22,667 nucleotides of DNA from PALSA-612 sp035652235 (GTDB lineage Bacteria > Actinomycetota > Thermoleophilia > Gaiellales > Gaiellaceae). The translations under genes and the position numbers were made by a program. Location: NCBI GenBank assembly GCA_035652235.1, contig DASREE010000028.1, positions 1 to 22,667 of the forward strand, given 5' to 3'. The notes below the pieces were generated by a model. It was not told the origin of the DNA and made no database searches. It saw nothing but the letters and a program-made list of their open reading frames with translations. Every line of letters begins with the position of its first letter. Within the stretch, counting starts at the first letter, position 1. Shown here one piece after another: positions 1 through 7,172 of this stretch.

Positions 1-237
1 CGCCGTCGTCGCCCCGGCCGGCGCCTTGAGCAGGATCTGCGCCGTTGGCAGGCTGTACGGCTCCGGCAGGCGCGTCATCTTGACGAGCGCGAGGAGGCCG
101 CCGAGCAGCCCCGCCATCGCCCCGATCAGCTCGACCTTGAACACGTCGCCGCGATCGGGCTTCGGGTAGCCGTTGACGCACAGGTCGGTGGCGCTCGCGC
201 CGCGCCCTCCCGCGCGGTCACCCGGGTTGCTTAGCAC
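1..237 (-). CDS. Partial membrane protein of unknown function (5' part only)
   Basis: The minus strand is open from a GTG at 237 to the window edge. It encodes about 79 residues with one clear hydrophobic segment (ELIGAMAGLLGGLLALVKM) after a polar N-terminus containing VNGYPKPDRGD, and then LPEPYSLPTAQ. This frame is favoured because the segment reads as a coherent membrane helix, whereas the other frames give Arg-rich shadow sequence. I do not recognise the family. The start is uncertain: GTG 237 is the only likely start I see nearby, but the frame stays open further upstream into the antisense of the exoribonuclease gene. The gene is divergent from that one with about 40 bp between start codons. 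The rest of the protein lies outside the window. Confidence 0.5.
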   Translation of the reverse strand, partial: MLSNPGDRAGGRGASATDLCVNGYPKPDRGDVFKVELIGAMAGLLGGLLALVKMTRLPEPYSLPTAQILLKAPAGATTA

Positions 238-267
238 GTGCGCGTCCCGGCCGCCATCGCGCGCACG

Positions 268-273
268 TACTGT
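268..273 (+). promoter_or_regulatory. -10 box (TACTGT) of a leaderless promoter for the exoribonuclease
   Basis: TACTGT fits the TANNNT consensus and ends 6 nt before the GTG at 280, so transcription would begin at or next to the start codon. No convincing -35 is visible. This position supports GTG 280 over the in-frame GTG at 238. Confidence 0.45.
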
Positions 274-279
274 TGCCGC

Positions 280-1983
280 GTGGAGCGCGTCGTCGTCGAG
301 CTGGGACGCCGCGGCCGGCTCGTCGTCGGAGAGCCGTTCTTCGCGCCCGGGGTGCCCGTCGTCATCGACCGCAAGGGACTCGGCTACGCGGGGCCCGGCG
401 ACCTCGCCGTCGTGCGCACGGGGCGCGGCCGGGCGCACGTGGAGCAGGTGCTCGGGCCGGCCGACCGTATCGAGACGGTGCTTGAGGGGCTGCTCGTGGC
501 GCGCGGCGAGCGCGGGCCGCACGAGCCGCACGAGCTGCCCGAGCCGAGCGTCGAGGGGCGCGTCGACCTGCGCGGGCTGCCGGCGTTCACGATCGACCCG
601 GAGACGGCGAAGGACTTCGACGACGCCATCTCCGTGCGCCCGGAAGGAGACGGGCTGCGCGCCTACGTGCACATCGCCGACGTGTCCTCCTTCGTCCCCG
701 CCGGGACGCCGCTCGACCACGGCGCCGCCGAGCGCGGCTTCTCCGTCTACGTCCCCGGCTTCGTCTCGCCGATGCTGCCGCACGAGCTCGCCGACGACGT
801 GTGCAGCCTGCGCCCGCACCAGGACCGGCTGACGGTGACGGTCGAGGTCCCCTTCGACGGCCGTCTCGTCGCCGGCGAGCCCACCTTCTGCCGCTCCGTG
901 ATCCGCAGCCGCGCGCGCCTCACCTACGGGCAGGCGGAGGCGATCCTCGCCGGCCGCGAGGAGGTGGAGTCGGAGGTGGCAGAGGGGCTACGGCTGGCCG
1001 AGAGGCTCGCCACCGAGCTCCGCCGCCGGCGCTTCGCCCGCGGCGCGCTGCGGATCAAGACGGCGGAGCTCGCGTTCGCGTTCGACGGCGAAGGAGGTGT
1101 CGCTCGGGCGTGGCTCGAGTCCGAGCCGCACGCCCACATGCTCGTCGAGGAGCTGATGATCCTCGCCAACGAGGCGGTTGCCGGGCTGCTCGCGGCAAGG
1201 CGGCGCGAGGCGCTCTACCGCGTGCACGAGCGGCCCGACCCGCAGTCGATCGAGCGGTTGCTGGCGATGCTCGCCGACCTCGAGGTGCCAACGCCGCCCG
1301 CTCCGGAGCCCGAGCAGCTGACCGGAAGCGGCGCGGCCCGTCTCGCCGCCGAGATCTCCGAGCGGGTGAGCGACTACGTGCGCCGGTCCGGCCGGGGCGC
1401 GGGCGCCTTCCCCTCGCTCGTCCTGCGCTCGCTCAAGCAGGCCCGCTACGACCAGCGCAACCTCGGCCACTCCGGCCTCGCAAGCCAGGCCTACTGCCAC
1501 TTCACCTCGCCGATCAGGCGCTACCCCGACCTCGTCTGCCACCGGGCCCTCCTTGCCGAGCTCGGCGCGTCGGACGAGCCGCTGCCCGCCGACCTCTCCG
1601 AGCTCGCCGCGCACGCGTCGGCGCGCGAGCGCGCGGCGGCCGACGTCGAGTACGCCGCCGACGAGATCTGCCTGGCGTGGCTGCTGGAGGACACGCTGTT
1701 CGAGCGCGGGTGGGAGGAGCCGTTCGAGGGCGAGGTCGTCGGCCTCGTCGGCTCCGGCCTGTTCGTCCGCTTCGGCGGCGTCTTCGAGGGCTACCTGCCC
1801 GCGCGCCGGCTGCCGGACTACGTCGAGCTGAACCCGCTCGGCACCGCCCTCGTGGGCAGGCGAAGCGGCAGGCGCTACCGGCTCGGCGACCCGATCGCGG
1901 TGCGCGTGGAGAAGATCGACAAGGCGGACGGCAAGGTCGAGCTCTCGCCCGCCGACGGGCCGCAGCGCGCGGGAGGCGGCTGA
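280..1983 (+). CDS. RNase II/R family 3'-5' exoribonuclease
   Basis: This 567-residue protein is a processive 3'-5' exoribonuclease of the RNB family, acting on RNA in the cytoplasm. The RNB domain signature is at residues 105-117 (TIDPETAKDFDDAI); Asp106, Asp112, Asp114 and Asp115 match the metal-binding aspartates of the family. The second hallmark, HFTSPIRRYPDLVCHRA, is present in the C-terminal third of the domain. An S1-like RNA-binding domain follows (FEGEVVGLVGSGLFVRFGGVFEGYL). The N-terminal cold-shock-like part is short, about 90 residues, and the protein is shorter than E. coli RNase R, so RNase II or a compact RNase R are both possible. GTG 280 is chosen because a TANNNT box sits 6 nt upstream and MERVVVELGRRGRL looks like a natural N-terminus; GTG 238 would add 14 residues. 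The downstream gene is convergent. Confidence 0.9.
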   Translation: MERVVVELGRRGRLVVGEPFFAPGVPVVIDRKGLGYAGPGDLAVVRTGRGRAHVEQVLGPADRIETVLEGLLVARGERGPHEPHELPEPSVEGRVDLRGLPAFTIDPETAKDFDDAISVRPEGDGLRAYVHIADVSSFVPAGTPLDHGAAERGFSVYVPGFVSPMLPHELADDVCSLRPHQDRLTVTVEVPFDGRLVAGEPTFCRSVIRSRARLTYGQAEAILAGREEVESEVAEGLRLAERLATELRRRRFARGALRIKTAELAFAFDGEGGVARAWLESEPHAHMLVEELMILANEAVAGLLAARRREALYRVHERPDPQSIERLLAMLADLEVPTPPAPEPEQLTGSGAARLAAEISERVSDYVRRSGRGAGAFPSLVLRSLKQARYDQRNLGHSGLASQAYCHFTSPIRRYPDLVCHRALLAELGASDEPLPADLSELAAHASARERAAADVEYAADEICLAWLLEDTLFERGWEEPFEGEVVGLVGSGLFVRFGGVFEGYLPARRLPDYVELNPLGTALVGRRSGRRYRLGDPIAVRVEKIDKADGKVELSPADGPQRAGGG

Positions 1984-2020
1984 CCGTCCGGCTGTCCGGC
2001 TCCCGCGCTTGCGTGCCGCC

Positions 2021-2605
2021 TCAAAAGTCGGCGCCGGCGTACGGCTGGCTCCACAGCGCAACCTGGAGGATGACGGCCTTGCGCCAGGCGTCGTGCATGC
2101 GGTCGACCGTCTCCCGGTCGTCGCCGCCTGCCTCCAGAAACGGGCGCAGCGTGGCCGTGATCGGGAAGATGAACGCGATCAGGTAGCGCAGCGGGATGTG
2201 CTCGGCGGCGTCGACGCCGTCGGTGCGGTTCTTCTTCCGGCGGTGGTGGCGAAGCGCGATCTCGTGCTGGTAGTCGAGCCAGGCGCGGTCGTACTCGGCC
2301 GCGGCGGTGTCCAGGATCCAGCGGCCGAAGCGCCGGCGGACGCGGGCCAGGTAGTCGGGGTCGGGCTGCCCGTCGCTGCGGCGGGCGAAGTAGTGGACGA
2401 GGTGCGAGTGGCCGGCGACGAAGCCGTACCAGACGTCCAGAATGGCCTCGACCTGCGGCTCCAGGATCGCGCGCGAGCGGCGCAGGGCCTCGCGGTCGTC
2501 GTCGGTGAACAGGAGCGACTTTAGGAGCAGGTCGAGGTCGCCGTCGCCGAGCGGGGACGGCGCGACCTCGCCGGTGCCGTAGGTGTAGCCGGGGATGGCG
2601 CTCAC
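2021..2605 (-). CDS. Protoglobin (single-domain heme protein)
   Basis: This 194-residue protein has the length and sequence pattern of single-domain protoglobins, heme proteins that bind O2, CO and NO in the cytoplasm. From memory of the Methanosarcina acetivorans protoglobin, the shared segments include IPGYTYG at the N-terminus, ILDVWYGF (B-helix Trp59-Tyr60), RRFGRWILDT (Phe93 in helix E), YDRAWLDYQHEIALRHHRRKKNRTD (proximal heme His at about 120) and a C-terminal ALWSQPYAGADF. No signalling domain follows, so it is not a globin-coupled sensor. GTG 2605 is preceded by a strong Shine-Dalgarno (AGGAGAGG). It lies 21 bp downstream of the MarR gene on the same strand, suggesting one transcript. 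Its physiological ligand here is inferred only: it could scavenge NO or O2, or buffer a ligand for the regulator. Confidence 0.93.
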   Translation of the reverse strand: MSAIPGYTYGTGEVAPSPLGDGDLDLLLKSLLFTDDDREALRRSRAILEPQVEAILDVWYGFVAGHSHLVHYFARRSDGQPDPDYLARVRRRFGRWILDTAAAEYDRAWLDYQHEIALRHHRRKKNRTDGVDAAEHIPLRYLIAFIFPITATLRPFLEAGGDDRETVDRMHDAWRKAVILQVALWSQPYAGADF

Positions 2606-2626
2606 GGTCCTCTCCTTTCTCTCGTC

Positions 2627-3259
2627 TCAGGCGGCGGCTCCGCCGAGGAAGCGTGCCCAGGTCGCGGCCGCCTGCTCGCCCGAGGCCTGCTCGTGCTCTG
2701 CGCAGTCGAGGCGCAGCTCCTGCTCGCCGAAGGCCGCGTCCACGTAGTCGCAGTGGTGCGGCCGCAGCGCGTCCGGATGCGCGAACGGGCGGAAGTAGCG
2801 GCAGGTGCCGCACATGCGCGCCGTCTGGATCCGGCCCTGCTCCTGGAGCGAGCGGATCATCTTCGACAGGCCGCGCAGGAACACCGCCCGTTCGGCCGGC
2901 GTCAGCTCGTCGATCGCCGCCAGGAGCAGGTCGGGCCACTCCGCCGTCGTCTCGGCCGCCCGCGCGCCGGCGCCGGTCAGCTCGACCGAGACGCCGCGTC
3001 CGTCGCCGCGACCGCGCCGCTTGTCGACCAGCCCCTTGGCCGCGAGCGCGGCGACGGAGTCGCTCGCCGTCGGGGCGGTGACGCCGAGCCCGGCGGCGAT
3101 CTCGCCCAGCCGCAGCCCGCCGCGCGCCCGAAGCAGCGCCAGGATCTGCCCCTGCGTCGGCGTGAGCCCGTGCCGCTCGCGGCCGCGCCAGGCCTCCTGG
3201 CGCAGGACGAGCCCGATCTTCGCGAGCCCGGCGGCGACGTGGGCGGTCTGAGCATTCAT
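2627..3259 (-). CDS. MarR-family regulator with C-terminal four-cysteine module
   Basis: This 210-residue protein has a MarR winged helix over residues about 8-145: LTPTQGQILALLRARGGLRLGEIAAGLGVTAPTASDSVAALAAKGLVDKRRGRGDGRG covers the recognition helix and wing. After it comes an extra module with Cys150-x2-Cys153, His161, His168, His169, Cys170, Cys186 and His189. This spacing could hold zinc or an iron-sulfur cluster, or serve as a thiol sensor; the metal is not determinable from sequence. ATG 3259 is preceded by an operator-like palindrome and a promoter whose expected start site is at or beside the ATG. A longer open frame upstream (to about 3481) runs into the SQR coding region and is rejected. 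The gene precedes the protoglobin and is divergent from SQR, so control of both is the obvious inference. Confidence 0.85.
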   Translation of the reverse strand: MNAQTAHVAAGLAKIGLVLRQEAWRGRERHGLTPTQGQILALLRARGGLRLGEIAAGLGVTAPTASDSVAALAAKGLVDKRRGRGDGRGVSVELTGAGARAAETTAEWPDLLLAAIDELTPAERAVFLRGLSKMIRSLQEQGRIQTARMCGTCRYFRPFAHPDALRPHHCDYVDAAFGEQELRLDCAEHEQASGEQAAATWARFLGGAAA

Positions 3260-3271
3260 TAGGACTCCTAA
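3259..3271. promoter_or_regulatory. Operator-like 13-bp palindrome at the MarR start
   Basis: TTAGGACTCCTAA is a perfect inverted repeat with a 1-nt centre. It touches the MarR start codon and overlaps the -10 box of the MarR promoter. MarR proteins are dimers that bind palindromes, so autorepression is plausible. On the minus strand the same bases read AGGAG, so a Shine-Dalgarno role is the alternative if transcription starts further upstream. Confidence 0.5.
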
Positions 3272-3297
3272 ATACACGCTCCGGCGGTGGCCGTCAA
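3269..3297 (-). promoter_or_regulatory. Sigma70-type promoter of the MarR-protoglobin pair
   Basis: On the minus strand there is a -35 TTGACG (3297-3292), a 17-bp spacer and a -10 TATTTA (3274-3269). The predicted start site is around 3262, only a few nt from the ATG at 3259, so the mRNA would be essentially leaderless. The -10 overlaps the 13-bp palindrome. Confidence 0.55.
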
Positions 3298-3357
3298 GGG
3301 GCGAATGCGTAGAAAACCCGTATGCGCGCGGCGCGGCTGCCTCGTACAGTCCAGCGC

Positions 3358-3363
3358 TATACA
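3358..3363 (+). promoter_or_regulatory. -10-like TATACA upstream of SQR
   Basis: TATACA stands out in this GC-rich intergenic region and would give a start site near 3370. That leaves a short leader containing the GGGGAGGA ribosome-binding site at 3376-3383. No clear -35 is visible. Confidence 0.35.
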
Positions 3364-3386
3364 TTTTGAAGCGTCGGGGAGGATCG

Positions 3387-4679
3387 ATGATCGCTCGTGA
3401 ACCAGTGGCAGGGTCGATGGTCGCCGGCGCCGAGCCGGCAGCTTCCCTCCACACCCCGCCGGAGGCGCTCCGGATCGCCACACCGGCAGCCTGCGCCCGG
3501 CGCTTCCGGGTGCTCGTCGTCGGCGGGGGCAGCGCCGGGCTGACGATCGCCGCCCGGCTGCGACGGCTGCGGCCGCAGCTGGAGGTGGCGGTGCTGGAAC
3601 CGTCGGCGGCGCACTACTACCAGCCGCTCTGGACGCTCGTCGGCGGCGGCGTCGTCGCCAAGGAGGCGAGCAGGCGCGAGCAGCGCGACGTCATCCCGGA
3701 CGGGGTTGTCTGGCTGCGGGAGGAAGCGAGCGAGCTCCAGCCCGAGGCGAGCATGGTCGTCACGGCAGCGGGCGAGAAGATCGGTTACGACGTGCTCGTC
3801 GTCTGCCCCGGCATCGCGCTTCGCTGGGACCGGGTGGCGGGGCTGGCGGAGGCAGTCGGACGGGACGGGGTGTGCTCGATCTACGCCTACGAGCAGGTCG
3901 ACCGCGTCTGGCAGGAGCTCCGCTCGTTCCGCGGCGGCACGGCCGTGTTCACGTTCCCGTCCACGCCGGTGAAGTGCCCCGGCGCCGCGCAGAAGATCAT
4001 GTACCTCGCCGACGATCACTTCCGCCGCGCCGGCGTCCGCAACAAGACGCGGATCGTCTACGTCTCGCCGGCGCCGCGGATCTTCGGCGTCGACCGCTAC
4101 GCACGCACGCTCGAGCGGGTGCTCGCCCGCAAGGGCATCGAGACGCTCTTCCGGCACGAGCTCGTCGCCGTCCACGCCGACGCGCGCGAGGCGGTCGTCC
4201 GCGACCTCGACACGGGCGCGGAGGAGGCGATCGGCTACGACCTCCTCCACGTCGTGCCGCCGCAGGCGCCGCCCGACGTCGTCGCACACAGCCCGCTCGC
4301 AGGCCCGGGCGGCTGGGTCGAGGTCGACCGCGCGACGCTCCAGCACATCCGCTACCCGAGCGTGTTCGCGCTCGGAGACGCCTCGAGCCTGCCGACCTCG
4401 AAGACTGGCGCCGCGATCCGGGCGCAGGCGCCGGTGGCGGCGGCCAACCTGCTTGCTCACCTCGACGGCCGGCCGCTCGAGGCGCGCTATGACGGATACA
4501 CCGCGTGCCCGCTCGTCACCGGCTACGGGAAGCTCGTCCTCGCCGAGTTCGACTACGACGGCAACCCGCGCGAGACGTTCCCGTTCGACCAGTCGAAGGA
4601 ACGGTGGAGCATGTACCAGCTCAAGCGGTACGGGCTTCCACTCCTGTACTGGCACGGCATGCTCCGCGGCCGCGCGTGA
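3387..4679 (+). CDS. sqr: Type II sulfide:quinone oxidoreductase (SQR)
   Basis: This 430-residue flavoprotein should oxidise sulfide and pass electrons to the quinone pool at the membrane. The FAD-binding Rossmann motif VVGGGSAG is at residues 44-51. The two redox cysteines of the SQOR type are both present: Cys197 in TPVKCPGAAQKIMYL and Cys374 in GYTACPLVTGYGKL. The C-terminal stretch ETFPFDQSKERWSMYQLK also matches the human-like type II SQOR subgroup, from memory of that family, as does LHVVPPQAPPDVV. ATG 3387 is preferred because GGGGAGGA lies just upstream; an in-frame TTG at 3366 would include that site in the protein. About 38 residues precede the Rossmann fold. It is divergent from the MarR-protoglobin pair. 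No persulfide dioxygenase or rhodanese is in the window. Confidence 0.9.
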   Translation: MIAREPVAGSMVAGAEPAASLHTPPEALRIATPAACARRFRVLVVGGGSAGLTIAARLRRLRPQLEVAVLEPSAAHYYQPLWTLVGGGVVAKEASRREQRDVIPDGVVWLREEASELQPEASMVVTAAGEKIGYDVLVVCPGIALRWDRVAGLAEAVGRDGVCSIYAYEQVDRVWQELRSFRGGTAVFTFPSTPVKCPGAAQKIMYLADDHFRRAGVRNKTRIVYVSPAPRIFGVDRYARTLERVLARKGIETLFRHELVAVHADAREAVVRDLDTGAEEAIGYDLLHVVPPQAPPDVVAHSPLAGPGGWVEVDRATLQHIRYPSVFALGDASSLPTSKTGAAIRAQAPVAAANLLAHLDGRPLEARYDGYTACPLVTGYGKLVLAEFDYDGNPRETFPFDQSKERWSMYQLKRYGLPLLYWHGMLRGRA

Positions 4680-4697
4680 CGCACGCGCAGGCGGGCT

Positions 4698-4723
4698 GCG
4701 TCCGCGCGCGTGTGTGCGGACGC
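4698..4723. terminator. GC-rich hairpin between convergent genes
   Basis: The arms GCGTCCGC (4698-4705) and GCGGACGC (4716-4723) are perfectly complementary around a 10-nt loop. It lies 18 bp after the SQR stop and about 50 bp after the end of the opposing glycan operon. There is no T tract, which is common in high-GC bacteria. Confidence 0.45.
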
Positions 4724-4724
4724 C

Positions 4725-4765
4725 GCGGGGCTCGCCGGGCTGAGGCTGCGGGGCTCGCCGGGCTG
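4725..4765. repeat. 18-bp direct repeat, period 23
   Basis: GCGGGGCTCGCCGGGCTG occurs at 4725-4742 and again at 4748-4765. It is non-coding, between the convergent SQR gene and the glycan operon, next to the hairpin. Confidence 0.7.
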
Positions 4766-4776
4766 CGAGGCGGGTC

Positions 4777-6258
4777 TCAGCGGCGTCGGACGACGGTGCC
4801 GCGGTACAGGTAGGCGGGCCGGCGGTCGACTGTCCCGTCCGGTGCGAGGAAGGCGGCGTCGGTTCGGATGGTGGCGACGAGCGCGCCGCGTACCGTCAGG
4901 TCCGGCTCGTACGCGCGGGCCGCCCCGTCGACGAGCACGAGCCCGCTCGCGCCCGGGCGCATCGCCCGCAGCGAGCGCTCGGGCAGGAGGACGCCGTAGG
5001 CGTCGGGCGCGGCGGTGACGATCGCGCCGGCCGGAGCTCGCTCGAGCGAGGCGGCGACGGCCGCGAGCTGGTCGCGCCCGACGCTCGGAAGCGACGCGAC
5101 GAGGGTCGCGGCGGCCGCGGCGGCGGCCGCCGCGGCGAGCGCGGGCGCGCGGGTGCGCCCGAGCGTGCCGAGGCCGAGCCCGGCGAGGATCGCGAGCGCG
5201 GGCACGAGCTCGGCGACGTAGCGGTCGGCGTGCGGGTTCTTCCACCAGTAGACGAGCGCGACGACGAGCGCGGCGCCGGCCAGCCGCAGCGCCGCCGGGC
5301 GCGTGCGCGGGACGCGGACGGCGAGCGCGAGCCCGGCTGCGCAGGCGGCGAGGAGCGCCCAGTCGCGCCGGCCGAGCGTGAGCCAGGCGCCGCCCTGGGC
5401 GAGCGCGCCGGCGACGAGCGCCGCGAGCGCGATCCCGGCTCCCGCCGCCGCCCGTCCGGACGCACGCTCCGCCAGCGCGAGCAGTGGGCCGGCCGCCGCG
5501 GCGAGGACGAGCGCCGCTCCGACCAGGCGGAGCGTGGAGCCGGCGAGCGGCGGGCGCAGGACGAACAGGACGAGCGCGACGACGACGAGCCCGGACGCCG
5601 AGGCGATCGTCGCCTCCCGGCGCAACCGCCGCGAGCAGGCGGCGGCGACCGCGGCGGCGGCCGCCACGGCGAGGAGCTCCGGCCGCGTCGCGACGGCGAG
5701 GCCGGCCAGCGCTCCGGCGCGCGCGGGGCGCCGGCCGAGGAGCGCGAGGCCCGCTCCGAGGGCGAGCGCCTGCGCGAGCGCGTCCGGCCCGGGGAAGCCG
5801 GACCAGAACGAGAGCGTGGGGCTCGTCAGTGCGAGCCCGACGGCGAGCAGGGCACCCGCGCGCGGGGCGCCGAGCCGGAGCGCGACGAGCCCGGCGAGGG
5901 GCGCGACCGCCGCCGAGGCGAGCGCGGACACCAGCCGCGCTGCGCCGAGCGGCGACAGCCCGAGCGCCTGCCCGAGCGCGACGAGCGCGGGGAAGAGGGG
6001 TTTCGCGGCGGCATCGGGGCTCGGCGCGAGCACGTCGCCGTGCGGCCCGAGCGCGGCGACCGGCTGCAGGTGCTGGCCGATCCCCTTGGCCATGAGCAGG
6101 TACTGGTAGCCGTCGGGGTAGAGCAGGCCGGGGTGCATCGCGTGCAGGCGGAGCGCGACGAGCCCGGCGAACGCAGCCACGCCGGCGGCGATCGCGACCG
6201 GTCTCCCACGCGCGTGGACGGCGACCGGCGTGGGCGGTGCGAGGGCGCGGGCGCTCAT
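4777..6258 (-). CDS. Polytopic membrane protein, GT-C/GT39-like glycosyltransferase candidate
   Basis: This 493-residue protein is largely hydrophobic, with many predicted membrane helices and Ala/Leu-rich stretches including a run of about ten alanines. Near the N-terminus, PDGYQYLLMAKGIGQHLQ sits in the first outer loop, where lipid-linked-sugar glycosyltransferases of the GT-C fold carry acidic residues. A middle segment KNPHADRYVAELVPALAILAG resembles the late loop and helix of dolichyl-phosphate-mannose-protein mannosyltransferase-like proteins. The C-terminal ~130 residues are soluble and likely extracytoplasmic. The family assignment is by topology and weak motif likeness only. It is the last gene of the eight-gene operon and its ATG overlaps the previous stop (ATGA). 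It would transfer sugars from a polyprenyl carrier at the outer membrane face. Confidence 0.6.
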   Translation of the reverse strand: MSARALAPPTPVAVHARGRPVAIAAGVAAFAGLVALRLHAMHPGLLYPDGYQYLLMAKGIGQHLQPVAALGPHGDVLAPSPDAAAKPLFPALVALGQALGLSPLGAARLVSALASAAVAPLAGLVALRLGAPRAGALLAVGLALTSPTLSFWSGFPGPDALAQALALGAGLALLGRRPARAGALAGLAVATRPELLAVAAAAAVAAACSRRLRREATIASASGLVVVALVLFVLRPPLAGSTLRLVGAALVLAAAAGPLLALAERASGRAAAGAGIALAALVAGALAQGGAWLTLGRRDWALLAACAAGLALAVRVPRTRPAALRLAGAALVVALVYWWKNPHADRYVAELVPALAILAGLGLGTLGRTRAPALAAAAAAAAAATLVASLPSVGRDQLAAVAASLERAPAGAIVTAAPDAYGVLLPERSLRAMRPGASGLVLVDGAARAYEPDLTVRGALVATIRTDAAFLAPDGTVDRRPAYLYRGTVVRRR

Positions 6259-7172
6259 CGCCCCGTCAGCCCCGTCAGGCGCGCGAGGTAGCCGGCCGTC
6301 TCGGCCGTGCGGTAGAGGTGGACGCGGTCGCGGGTCGCTGCATAGAGGGCGAGGCGGATCGGCGCCGCGGCGAGCAGGCGCGGCAGCACCCGCCGGGCCC
6401 GGTCGCCGTGCTGCGCGCGCGTGACGCCCGCCCACCAGAGGCGGCGCCAGTAGTACCACGACGTGCACCGCTCGGCGTGCACCGCATGGTCGACGATCGC
6501 GGTCGGCTCGAGCCAAACCTTCCACCCGTCGCGGCGGAGCGCCTCGACGACGGCCGAGTCCTCGCCCGACAGGAGCGCCGCCCCCGTCCGGCCGAGGTTC
6601 TCCGCGAAGCCGCCGGCCGCGCGCAAGGCCTCTGCCCGGAAGGCGACGTTCGCCCCGAACGGCCACTCCGCGCTGGAGCGCGCCTCGCGGGCGGTCGAGC
6701 CGAAGCGCGTGATGCCGGCGAACTGCAGCAGCCGGTCGGACAGCCAGGACGGCCGCTCGCCGTCGGGGAAGGTGGGGACGCAGGCGCCGCCGACGCAGCC
6801 GATCTCGGGGTCGGCGTGGAAGGGCGCTGCGAGGCGGCGCGCCCAGTCGGGACGTGGGGCCGCGTCGTCGTCCACGAAGGCGACGATCTCACTCGATGCG
6901 GCCTCGAGCCCCCGGTTGCGCGCGCGGGACAGGCCTGGCCGCTCCTCGCGCAGGGAGCGCAGACGGTCGATGCGCCCCCCGTAGCGCTCGACGAGGGGCG
7001 CGCAGGGCGGGGAGGAGGCGGAGTCGACGACGATCACCTCCACCCCGTCCTCGAGCCGGGCGAGTGCTTCGAGGCAGCGCTCGAGGTCGGCCTCGCGGTT
7101 GTGCGTGCACACGACGACGCTGACGAGGACGGTGCCGGATACCGAAGCGGCCGTGTCAGACACCGGCTCCAC
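6255..7172 (-). CDS. Family 2 glycosyltransferase
   Basis: This 305-residue protein has a GT-A fold of family 2. The nucleotide-sugar binding start is VSVVVCTHNREADLERCLEAL, the metal-binding motif is FVDDDAAP, and the acceptor region has FGANVAFRAEALRAAGGF followed by LLSGEDSAVVEAL. A C-terminal amphipathic part (YYWRRLWWAG) may touch the membrane. It should add a sugar to a lipid-linked intermediate in the cytoplasm; the donor is unknown. The GTG at 7172 overlaps the previous gene by 17 nt; a second GTG at 7163 is an alternative that would give an 8-nt overlap. The stop shares bases with the next gene's ATG. Confidence 0.88.
   Translation of the reverse strand: MEPVSDTAASVSGTVLVSVVVCTHNREADLERCLEALARLEDGVEVIVVDSASSPPCAPLVERYGGRIDRLRSLREERPGLSRARNRGLEAASSEIVAFVDDDAAPRPDWARRLAAPFHADPEIGCVGGACVPTFPDGERPSWLSDRLLQFAGITRFGSTAREARSSAEWPFGANVAFRAEALRAAGGFAENLGRTGAALLSGEDSAVVEALRRDGWKVWLEPTAIVDHAVHAERCTSWYYWRRLWWAGVTRAQHGDRARRVLPRLLAAAPIRLALYAATRDRVHLYRTAETAGYLARLTGLTGR

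Noticed and set aside
988..2061. Minus-strand 357-residue frame opposite the exoribonuclease
   Set aside because: The plus strand has the RNB catalytic signature; the minus frame has no recognisable domain and biased composition.
3357..4655. Long minus-strand frame opposite SQR
   Set aside because: It is His/Arg/Glu/Val-rich antisense of a high-GC gene. The plus strand has clear SQR motifs and catalytic cysteines.
5230..6291. Long plus-strand frame opposite the GT-C-like gene
   Set aside because: Its composition is almost only Arg, Glu, Gly and Ala, typical of antisense in GC-rich DNA; the minus strand encodes coherent membrane helices.
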